Assembly: GCF_026151205.1 (NCBI RefSeq)
Contig: NC_087084.1
Location: 14,276,235-14,340,234 of the forward strand
Direction: 5' to 3'
DNA length: 64,000 nt
Source of the DNA: Bolinopsis microptera
Taxonomy: Eukaryota; Ctenophora; Tentaculata; Lobata; Bolinopsidae
The position numbers and the translations under genes were made by a program. Positions 10,737 to 21,449 of the stretch are shown here, one piece after another. Every line of letters starts with the position of its first letter. The stretch's first letter is position 1. The notes beneath the pieces are model-generated. The model was not told where the DNA came from, ran no database searches, and saw only the letters and a list, made by a program, of their open reading frames with translations.

Positions 10737-12393
10737 TATAGTGTAAATTCAAAGTTTTCATTTTATCTTTTGTAGCTTCCTGATATACTTGTTTTTATTT
10801 AAGTCATTAGGAATCTAACACAATTTAGTGGAATAGCGTTGTTGAAATTGAATCGAAAGTATTTGTTTTCGAGATGTCATCGCTATTTTTGGATAGAATA
10901 GAATATTGCAAATATTTAACAGATATCATTGATATTTCTAGCAAAATGTTGTTATGAAAAACTCTTGAAAATATGTTTATTTATACTGTATTTCACAAGA
11001 AAAATAATCAAACGAAAACATGTAAAAAATTAAACGCTTTCGTTGAAAAAGAGAAATTTAAAACAAAAAATATGTGCAAAAAAAGATGTGCAACTACAAA
11101 AACACATACAGACAATAAAATATCGGATATTTGTCCGGAGAAGAATTAGCACCTTTAGGACTGGTAATCAAAAGAGTGACGGAAATAAAATAGTTACAAA
11201 GAGGAATGAATCTCGGTTAAAAATATGTCTGAAGATATGCCTACTGTTAAATCTAGCTGATAACTCTCAATACAGGAGAAAAGGAGACTGGGCACACTGA
11301 CACAGTGCAGCAATTTCGTGCCGGGGGTAATTCAGCGTAATTATAAAGTTTCGGGAAGAAAACTTGTTTAGTGTTTAAAGCATGAGTTAAACGCAAAAGT
11401 ATTCACAATTTGGGGAGTGAAATTTTATGTTTTATGGGTGCCGAAAAGCTAAAAAATCTTTCACGAGGTCTGCATATAAAGATATAAGTGCCGAAACACG
11501 TGTTATACGAGACAAATATCTTTTCCGAAGAAGTTACAGCGCAGAGCATGTTATTAAATAAATGACGCGCCCTGAAGCGGAAAAACGATCACTGTTTTAA
11601 AACAGCATCTAAAGTTAACAAACTTCAGCTCGAAACGTGGATTTTCCGATTGCGGAGTAAATGTTACAATATCTAACATTTGTGACTTTTAAACTGATAT
11701 ATTTCTAAAGTTAGACTTATAGCGTACGCAGGATTCCCTACAAGTCCCAACAAAGTGCCAAGGAGAAGCTGCGAATCATTCCGCTTGTATGCTCCTTTAT
11801 AAAACTAATATATAAAGATCACAATACTTGCCTTTGTTTTGAAGTAACGTGTCTAAACCGGTTCAGGATTCGGACCGTATATCTGTACGTATTTCACAGG
11901 GACGATACGTGGAGTTCCGGGAATGATCAACTATTTGAAGTATCTGTGAAGATATGGGAGTTGGAAAGCGGCATTCTAACCGGACATAGCATTAGCTGGG
12001 GGTGCGGTGAGATTGTAATTATTTTAGCAAGTTTTAAAAGTTTCTAGTCTGTTCTTTAATTAGTGAAAGAGGCGGCGCTAGTTCAGTTGACGAAATCAAA
12101 AAGGAATATACAGTGAATTGACGGTGTTTCGTTTGAAGAGAAACTGAGAAATTATATTTCGAAGATCATCTCGATACGAAGAGCAGCAAAGTTTTAAAAA
12201 CCCGGTAAAAAAACTTTACAATGTTTTGTCAGCTATTTGGCCCACAATTTGGACCTCACGAACATACCCGTAAACATTACAAAGCCTTAGTGCCTTACAG
12301 CCCTTTACTAGAATGAGAATCATCACAGCAATACCAACTACTTTAGCAACCCCCGCTTAAAGTTGTACTTAAGACTTGGTGTGGAGGTTAACA
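10737..12393. other. Intergenic, nothing recognised
   Basis: AT-rich sequence without a convincing coding frame, RNA gene or repeat. The open frame at 11043-11300 is Lys/Arg-rich, low-complexity, and without homology that I can recognise. Confidence 0.5.
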
Positions 12394-13425
12394 CCACGTG
12401 ACCCTGTACCAGTCACGTGACCCTGTACCAGTCACGTGACCCTGTACCAGTCACGTGACCCTGTACCAGTCACGTGACCCTGTACCAGTCACGTGACCCT
12501 GTACCAGTCACGTGACCCTATACCAGTCACGTGACCCTGTACCAGTCACGTGACCCTGTACCAGTCACGTGACCCTATACCAGTCACGTGGCCCTATACC
12601 AGTCACGTGACCCATACCAGTCACGTGACCCTATACCAGTCACGTGACCCTATACCAGTCACGTGACCCTGTACCAGTCACGTGACCCTGTACCAGTCAC
12701 GTGACCCATACCAGTCACGTGACCCTATACCAGACACGTGACCCTGTACCAGTCACGTGACCCATACCAGTCACGTGACCCATACCAGTCACGTGACCCT
12801 GGACCAGTCACGTGACCCTATACCAGTCACGTGACCCTGTACCAGTCACGTGACCCTGTACCAGACACGTGACCCTATACCAGACACGTGACCCTGTACC
12901 AGTCACGTGACCCTGTACCAGTCACGTGACCCATACCAGTCACGTGACCCATACCAGACACGTGACCCATACCAGACACGTGACCCATACCAGTCACGTG
13001 ACCCTGTACCAGTCACGTGACCCATACCAGTCACGTGACCCTGTACCAGTCACGTGACCCATACCAGTCACGTGACCCTGTACCAGTCACGTGACCCATA
13101 CCAGTCACGTGACCCTGTACCAGTCACGTGACCCATACCAGTCACGTGACCCTGGACCAGTCACGTGACCCATACCAGTCACGTGACCCTGTACCAGTCA
13201 TGTGGCCCTGTACCAGTCACGTGATCCTATACCAGACACGTGACCCATACCAGTCACGTGACCCATACCAGTCACGTGACCCTGTACCAGTCACGTGACC
13301 CTGTACCAGTCACGTGACCCTATACCAGTCACGTGACCCATACCAGTCACGTGACCCTATACCAGTCACGTGACCCATACCAGTCACGTGACCCTGTACC
13401 AGACACGTGGCCTATACCAGCCACT
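12394..13425. repeat. 18-19-bp E-box satellite (about 55 copies)
   Basis: The unit is about cacgtgaccctgtaccagt. Almost every copy contains the palindrome CACGTG, usually as tCACGTGa. Variants have accca, accctata or accctgga spacers. The local flanks are not duplicated, unlike the 20-bp CRE satellite elsewhere in this window. Confidence 0.97.
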
Positions 13426-13727
13426 GTCATCTTTATACAGCCAATAACAACTCAGGTATTTTTAGGCATTACTCATTACTGACTGTTTCTAAGTAATTCT
13501 GGAGCTAACAGGAGATATGTAGCCCGACAAATTATCGATAAAACTTTAAAAGCGAGGGTTTACCAGGATTGTTGGTGTAATTTGATGAGCTGAAGAGTTT
13601 TGAAAATAGTTGCACTTGCAGTAACTAGCTCCTGAGGAGGTTGGCAGGATTATTATACTCAACAACCCAATTCCAAACTTCAACACCTCCTTCTGTCACT
13701 TTTCTATTTCTCTACTTCTCACCTCTA

Positions 13728-13971
13728 CATACCAAGGTTAGAAACTACACTAGTAACCTAGCAACCATACGCGCATACCAAGGTTAGAAACTACACTAGT
13801 AACCTAGCAACCATACGCGCATACCAAGGTTAGAAACTACACTAGTAACCTAGCAACCATACGCGCATACCAAGGTTAGAAACTACACTAGTAACCTAGC
13901 AACCATACGCGCATACCAAGGTTAGAAACTACACTAGTAACCTAGCAACCATACGCGCATACCAAAGTTAG
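13728..13971. repeat. 46-bp tandem repeat, five copies plus a partial one
   Basis: The unit starts cataccaaggttagaaacta and contains agtaacctagcaacc, an imperfect palindrome resembling an RFX X-box. The copies are nearly identical, so the array is young. Confidence 0.95.
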
Positions 13972-14189
13972 GCCTCTAAAGATAGTAGTGGTGCTACTTT
14001 TAAATACCTTTACACTCTCTGAAAAAGCTTCTGATGGATATGATTTATAAATCGACATCTGCATTGAATTGCTTAAATACATACAATGCACACAAATACA
14101 ATACAACTGCATTGTATAATTGAGGTTTTATGAGCTGAAGTTCATGTGTATGGTCGAACGGTTAACCTTCCGTTTCAGTATGTTGTGAT

Positions 14190-15267
14190 CAAGGTTGTTA
14201 AATACGTATTAGGAGGGAATACGTATTGGAATACGAATACGTATTAATCCTCGAAAATTGACGTATTACGAAAAGGTGTGTGCGCAAAAAATTGTTTGTT
14301 TATCGGATTATCCATGAAATTTGACTACAAATCACAATGCTGGCAAGCATTACCGTCGCCCTTATATTCACAATACTATTTACCCCCTATACTATTATAT
14401 CCCCTTTATTGTTTTCCAGGCATTAAGACTCACCGAAAGTAGTTCAGCAGGTTCATTTAAGTTCAAAACATTCTAATTCAATGTTAAAGATGACAGGAAT
14501 AAGAAATAGTTATATGGAGGTTTTTAAGAAATTTGCGCAAAATACGCGCCAGCATGTTATACGAAATTAGGTAAAAAACCCAAAATCGCCATATTCAGGT
14601 GCCTTAAAAACCATGTTAAAATTGAGTTAGAGATCTGAAACTTTGCAGGGCGTCTAGACCTTGTCCAAATCGACTGTAAAAAAAATTTCATGTTTCAGGA
14701 GTATCGTGTAGTGGGTTTTCTGGAACCCCTGTTTTACAACAGATTGTCGTGAAGATATATAATATGTATAGACGCTTTTTGCAGTAAATTGTAGCCTACA
14801 TTTAAGTGTCCTTAGATTCAAAAGTATAAACGATACAGTCATCTCGAACCACAGGTTTTAAAGATAATCGTTTAAGCTTTAGTTTACATTGTATCGAGCG
14901 ACCGATTTATTCTCGGTATCAATTTGCATTAGCGGACGGTTCCTCAAATTAATATCATTTCCTTTTGTTTCGAAAAGAGAAACACTGGCAGCGGTACACT
15001 CTACCCATGATTATGGGTTTTGGTCAAATTTAAGTTATCATGTATAACTGCACTCCTTTAATGCATGATCAATGATGAGGGTGGCGCGCAGCTGTAATGT
15101 TTAATTTTGACAAATCAGCGTATTACGGCGTAGGTATTATGGCGTATTCGTGGACGTATTTAACAATCCATAGAAATTACCGTATTACGGCGTATTACGA
15201 CGTATTCTTTATTAAAACCGAATACGTCGTATTATTTCAAGAAAATTTGACGTATTTAACAACCTTG
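14190..15267. mobile_element. 1078-bp non-autonomous hAT-like transposon
   Basis: The inverted ends read CAAGGTTGTTAAATACGT on both sides (18 bp identical). They are flanked by the 8-bp direct repeat gttgtgat (14182-14189) / gttgtgac (15268-15275), one mismatch. An 8-bp target duplication and a CAAGG/CAGGG-type end are hAT characteristics. Subterminal DNA on both sides is packed with cgtatt / aatacg motifs, likely transposase-binding repeats. No transposase frame is visible; small frames inside (14654-14842, 15097-15288) are not gene-like. Confidence 0.85.
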
Positions 15268-15387
15268 GTTGTGACGACAAAGTATTAAAGTAAGTATTAA
15301 ATTAAGAACCTGTTTATTAATCAACTGGTTACCTGACCCCTAATTCTCCTTTCTTATTCAAAATAGTTAAATAGAGTTTGGTTATCT

Positions 15388-15463
15388 TGGACCTTTACCG
15401 ATTGTTGAAATTCGCAATCCAGCGCTAGATAGCGTCATCTATACTAGCGTCATCTAGTCGCAC
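15388..15463. mobile_element. Truncated copy of the 124-bp MITE family found at 26144
   Basis: It begins ggacctttaccg and contains two copies of tagcgtcatcta, as in the complete element at 26144-26267. The other end is missing, and no target duplication can be assigned. Confidence 0.5.
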
Positions 15464-17136
15464 AACAAGGTTTCTATACTGGGTTTAGATAATATTTGAT
15501 CAACAACACTTACAATAAAATGGGAAAGCTTTGGAAGAACTTTCCTTGTGTTTTGAATTTTGTGACACATTGATTTTTATTTTATGTAATTTTTAAGATT
15601 TCGTTGACGGCCTGCAAATTGCAACGCATCGTTAGTGCCGAATACTGCTAGCTGCATCTCTTCATCAATTGTGTATGAATGGGAAAAGCGAGCGACCAAT
15701 TTCATTATCAGTATCATTTTGTTTTTGGGTACGGGATTTTACGGGAATTTAAATTAAAATCATTTCCTTTTGTTTGGAAAAAGATGACACTGGCGACGGT
15801 CACTCAAATGATTACACACTAAATATCAAAAATAGCATACATCCTTGATGGTAACGTCTGATCAGCAAGAATCTATGCTTACAATTGCCTGAAAGAATTA
15901 AATATGGAAAATTCTGTTTCAGTGAAAGCTCACTTTCAACATATCGTACAGCAGATCACAAACACTATCAATACTTCGAATAGCAACAGCAAAAAACGCA
16001 AAATCTCAAGCTATTCCATTTCAAAACAACATTTCCTTCAATTAAACGTTTACACAACGTCACAAACATTCCATCACGTGCAACTAAACAAATAGAATTG
16101 TCTCTGTCTCTATCCTTATTCATAAACTGTTAAGCACAACATCTAATTTCTCGACAAAGCATTAAAAATATAGTACTAGTAGTCAGGAAGTAGGTAATGC
16201 AATCGGGAATAGACTTCAATGTTATTGGGTGATGGGTGATGGAACTTAAATAGTAAAATCAAAAATGATGAAAAAGGGCGGTAGCGCGAGCTAACTCGAT
16301 TTGCTGGTAATTGCGAGCAGATAAGCTGTACTTGACAAACAAAAGTTTAGTTAGCAACTATATCCTAGTTTTATAGCGGTAATGTGATTATCAGCACAGT
16401 TTTAGGATGCCTATCAATTAAATGACAAAAGACATCAGCTGAAACATGTGCTGCTTCTACAGCAATCATGCATTAGATACAACGAACAATAAAGTTAAAT
16501 AGTTTAAATAAAGTTTAAATGAAGAGAAAGAAAAATAGTAAAAAAAGTAAAAACAACAACTATCATTTTCACATTATTGTAGCTATGAAAACAATATTCG
16601 AAACATAATAAACTGGAGACGCGTACAATAAACTAACAAACATTTGCCTCAAGATGTAAAACTCACTTTTCAGTTCTCTAATTCCATGAACAAATAAATA
16701 ATAAGTAAAAACAACAACTATCGTTCTCACATTATTGTAGCTATGAAAATAATATTCGAAACATAATAAACTGGAGACGCGTACAATAAACAAATAAAAA
16801 TTTGCCTATAGATGTAAAGCTCACTTTTCATGAGATCAATTAATGGATTGATGGACAATGCAGTTTGATCATTATAGTGTTATTCTGATATTGTATTCTA
16901 TGAGAAGCAGAAGGAGCTTAAAATTCTACCGATTAGATCTAAGTTCATCCATAATTCAATTACGCTCTTCTATGAAATAGTAAATAATATTCTAAACAAA
17001 TTAAACATTTGCCTCAAGATGTAAAGCTCCCTTTTCATTTTCAGCCCTCTAATTTTATAAACAGCCCAACCTTCCGCTCTTTGCTGAACAATTGATTATA
17101 TTTACTGTGTTCGTATTTACTGTGCAGTGTAAGTGT
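15464..17136. repeat. AT-rich intergenic DNA with a 158-bp direct duplication (16546-16833)
   Basis: Segments beginning agtaaaaacaacaactatc at 16546 and 16704 repeat about 130 bp, including ctggagacgcgtacaataaa. A third partial echo (aaacatttgcctcaagatgt) lies near 17005. No gene is recognised in this stretch. Confidence 0.65.
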
Positions 17137-17597
17137 TTACTGTGTTAACGGGCGCATTGCAAAAAAAATAATGCTATTTATAATGTCCACGTGTTCATCA
17201 TAGTTGAGTGTCTTGATTAATTGATTCTTAAAAATTATCCCCTGATCCACCACACTTGTGGCAGTCGTGTCTGCAGCTGGAACGTTACCTGAGGACGTCA
17301 CGTTTTGTTGATTCGGCTGAGAAATATGAGAGATATGAGAAATATGCTGACGACACCCAGTTACTGGTATAACGCCTTCAGAATTAGTAGTAGAATTACC
17401 TATTCTACCGGTACTCCCACAAAATATAATTCTCCTTGTTAGATTTTTAACGTACTCCCCAAATCTTCTATTCGTTATGGTGTACAATATTGGGTTGCCG
17501 CAGACATTAAGATATATGAAGTGAAGAGCCACGCGTTCCATAACAGGGGATACTTTGATTCCTAGGGAACTATCGCATGATAGGTACTCAGTGGTTC
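17137..17597 (-). CDS. Class A GPCR, last exon (TM7 and C-terminal tail)
   Basis: The minus-strand frame contains a seventh transmembrane helix, ERVALHFIYLNVCGNPILY. Its NPxxY box (NPILY) is followed by TNRRFGEYVKNL, the usual amphipathic helix 8. A polar Ser/Thr/Asn-rich tail of about 100 residues runs to the stop at 17137. The probable 3' splice site is TTTAG before 17597, but the exon start is uncertain. No exon with TM1-TM6 is visible upstream (17.6-18.2 kb on this strand), so the other exons are either lost or too diverged to read. Family assignment rests on TM7 alone; the ligand is unknown. Confidence 0.6.
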
Positions 17598-18207
17598 CTA
17601 AATGATATAAAGAGCTGCACCTCTTTTCAGATTGAGATTTAGACATTTAGGATCCATGCGTGCATCAAGAATAGTTTTCTGTTATAATACTTTATTAGAT
17701 TGACTGGGTATCCATGTAGACTGTTTCTGTATGCGGTTTCTAACCAATATTCCCATAAAAACATTAAACAGGTTTCGTCTCAGAAGGTAGACCAATAACA
17801 CCAGTTTACCTTTGTCGGATTAACATACCGGAAACAACAAACTACATTACACTTGCAGGATCCTTCAAGCAGACTGGCTCTGTTAACTTGTGTTTCTTAG
17901 TACGCCGCATTGCAAACTACAGTTACAAGGCACAAATGATAGGTACTTTGTCCCGCAGCTAGATCTCCTGTACAAAGAAGGACAGAGGACGTCATCTCTG
18001 GAGCTTGTCACCAACCGAGCCCTGCTATTGTTTTAAAGACGTCTAGGGTGATATCTTAACGGGTGATACTCGTAAAATATCTGTTCTGAACTCGGCGCGC
18101 GTCCTGGTAGGTTGTAAACCTACAAGTGATATCTTGTGGTAGTTTTAGTAAAGTGGCCGCCAAAACATCTTTTATATTATTATAGGTCCTGTGAATATAC
18201 ACATTGC

Positions 18208-18608
18208 ATGGATATCGTCATCGATATCACACAGTTCATCGAACAATTTGCAAACCAAAATGAGGATTCGTCTGATCGCTGGCAATTGGAACTGATTACA
18301 GTGAAGAAATTAGGTGATTATAACAATTACACAATAGGTCACAGTATTAAACAGGAATTAAACAGGAATTAAACAGGAATTAAACAGGAATTAAACAGGA
18401 ATTAAACAGCATCCTGGCTTCCCAGTATGCGCTAATTGAGCATTCTGCAGAAGATTTATATGAAACAGTTTTTGAGACTTTTTTGGGAAGCAGATCTCAT
18501 GGCCGTTTCTTTTATCTTTTCTTTCTGAGTTTTACGAGACACAATTCTGTCTTTTGGGAAACCTTAGAAGGTTGTTTTACGATTTTTGAGCGAAGAATTA
18601 CTCTTTAA
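18208..18608 (+). CDS. Tentative two-exon small gene with weak Bcl-2 BH1/BH2-like motifs
   Basis: Exon 1 is 18208-18313 (from ATG 18208; GAAATTAG|GTGATT donor). Exon 2 is 18451-18608 (CTGCAG| acceptor; TAA at 18606-18608). The join keeps frame and gives about 87 residues. Exon 2 reads LYETVFETFLGSRSHGRFFY, then LFFLSF and FWETLEGCFTIF. These resemble the Bcl-2 BH1 core (xxxGR followed by aromatics) and a BH2-like W....G.F..F. However, the spacing between the two is about 25 residues shorter than in real Bcl-2 proteins, and no BH3 is obvious. The intron holds a six-copy 11-bp repeat (aattaaacagg, 18350-18409), each copy ending in an AG acceptor. It may be a broken or divergent gene. Confidence 0.3.
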
Positions 18609-19436
18609 TATATAAGCCTTTGTGAAGAATCCTATTGCAGGACCCTAGCTTCTCGATGTTTTTTAAATACGTCCGCAATTAATACCTTTTCATACTCCTA
18701 GATCAGTTGACAAAATATGAATGGTTATTTGCTAATAAACTTACCTACAGTTATTAACACTTCGCAAGAAATATGGTTTAGTGGTGTTGATTAACTTAGT
18801 CAGTGCGAACTTGGTTACAACTCTTCAGAAGTTTTAAGATAACCGCCCTTTACATTCGGAAGCGACAGTGTTTTTTTTCCTTTCTACTTAGCTACTAGTT
18901 AAACTAGTTTTCATATTGGTATCTGAATTATAAAAATGATGAAATTCAAATTCAAATACCTTTTGTGGTCACTCACCAGTCACCTTTGCTAGTTTGCTTG
19001 GAGCAGTGCGTTTTTCCAAACACCAACTCGGTAACTTAACTTAATAAATATTTCAAATATTTGCTACAGTACATTGACCACATCCTCCACTCTCTCTCCC
19101 CAGCAGCGAGATGTACAGCACATAATTAAGTTTTATACTGAAGTGTCTAGCCCTGCAGGTTGTATTTAATTAGCTTATAAATTAGCTTGTTAGTTGTAAC
19201 ATTCTGCTGCGTGACAGGTTAGTAACTGGTTGTTGTGGCTGAACACTAAACAGCACTGTATAACTTGGTAGCGAACCTTGGTTGATGGTTATTCTTATAT
19301 AAATTGTGTTTTCCTTAAAATTGTTTAAATTTCTACATTTTGTTCGTTGAATAAAATCACAATACCCATAATAACTCACGTGGCATATTCAGCATGGCAA
19401 GACCAGTAACCTAACAATAAGACCGGTAACCTAACA
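18609..19436 (+). promoter_or_regulatory. Upstream region of the Kelch gene; short direct repeat before the ATG
   Basis: AT-rich, without a gene. Immediately before ATG 19437, about aagaccRgtaacctaacaa occurs twice in tandem (19398-19436). No TATA box or other promoter element could be identified with confidence. Confidence 0.35.
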
Positions 19437-20282
19437 ATGGAATTCAGAGAAGAACTATACAACACTCGAGGATTCAGCTCCTTTCTCCAATACAGAAACG
19501 AACGAAAGTTCTGCGATGTCACCTTGAAAACCAATGATAAACTCCTACACGCCCACAAAATTGTTCTAGCATCCCAGAGTCCTTACTTTAACGACAAACT
19601 ATTCAGCACAGAGGAGCCCATCACCCAGTTAGAGCTACCAAGTGATGTTACCACCTCAACTGTTGAATTGGTCCTGAATTTTATCTACACCGGCTCTATT
19701 GTCGTGGATTCCTTCAACTACCGGGAGATCATGATCCTGCAGAACCTGCTGGAGATTACTGATCTGTCTGACATGCTTTATAAATCGTTGAGAAAATTCG
19801 TCACCCCTCAGAATCTTAGAACGTTTATCAAATCATATTCAGACTTAACTTATATACCAAGTTTACGGGAACATTTTGATCATGTCTTCTTGCACTCGTT
19901 TGAGGGAATGGCTCAGGATTTGTTGAGTGTGGGTGCGGAACTTTTGGACGTGATCAGTTTGTTGGGTAGATCGGAGCTGAATGTGGAACAAGAATCATCA
20001 GTTCATGCATTCCTTGACAGTTGGTTATCCATCCACCAAGCTGAGGTATGTTCTGAATTGGTATCATGGACTACAAATAGAACGCTAAGTTTTGTAATAA
20101 AATAAAACGATTATTAAAGGATTATGTTGATTCATATAATGTCACTCCCTAGTCGCATTCAAAAGATCACCAGTATTACCAAACCGGAATTTGTTCACTA
20201 TCACTAACCCCTAATAACGTCCGGACAGTTAACCAGTACGGATATGAATGAGGTAATGAAGTTGGTGTGGTGGCAAGATCTT

Positions 20283-20313
<31 letters not shown>

Positions 20314-20381
20314 ATCTCTATCTGCAGTTAACCAGTACGGATATGAAGGAGGTAATGAAGTTGGTGTGGTGGCAAGATCTT

Positions 20382-20412
<31 letters not shown>

Positions 20413-21406
20413 ATCTCTATCTGCAGTTAACCAGTACGGATATGAAGGAGGTAATGAAGTTGGTGTGGTGGCAAGATCTGGAGATGCAGTGCCTCAGCTC
20501 CATTTATTTTAACAATGGTAACGAAACTGCTGAGGTACAGAAACCACTGGCTTTGAACGCTCTTCAGCAAAATACCAAGTCAGTTTTAATACACAGGCAT
20601 TCACTTTCCATAGATCAAACCTTACTTCTGATGTAATATGAATGAGACTTATACTAGTACTATCTCGGAACTAAGTCCGATCTACGCCAGATAACCCCCT
20701 CCATATATCCCTGTCCCGCATCAGGGTCCGCAGTTCTTCTTTAGAGTTTGTCCCAACTTCCTTCAGTAACATAGACAAGTAGCTTTGTTTTGGTCGGCCT
20801 TGCTGTGCTCTACCATGATACTTATACTGTTTAATGAATCAGGGATACGAAGGAGGAGACTATTGATGTAGCATGAATGATACTTATATTCCTAATCCAG
20901 TTTAATGAATCAGGGATACGAAGGAGGAAACTATTGATGTAGCATGAATGATACTTATATTCCTAATCCAGTTTAATGAATCAGGGATACGAAGGAAACC
21001 AGATATAAGAGAGCAGGACAGTACCTCAGAGCAATGTTCGCTGTTGCTAGTTACGAAGGGTCCCATATCTGGGAACTTCTCAGAGCAGACACTGTAGATC
21101 TAGAGGTTCGTCAGATGCTTATAGTAATTGTATTCCGATATTTAACATAATCACAACTTGTTCAAAACTTTCGTGAATTTCTTAAAGATACACAAACGTG
21201 AGAAATCAAAGACGATTTTTGTTTCAAAACTGAAACAAAACCTTTCAGTGGTTTGATTTGGGAGAATGTCCATTGATGAACACCGAAAAAGCAACATGTT
21301 GTTTTCTTGACGGATGGCTTTATGTTCTGGGTAACAATGGTGACCTAATCAGATACTCAGTTTACGTAAAGGTGAGATTGTAGTTCTTCAATATGTACGG
21401 TGGTTT

Positions 21407-21449
<43 letters not shown>

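Noticed and set aside
14150-14190. tRNA-like head (TGGTCGAACGG fits an A-box) before the hAT-like element
   Set aside because: No B-box or cloverleaf partner is found on either side of the insertion; could be a SINE remnant, but unsupported.
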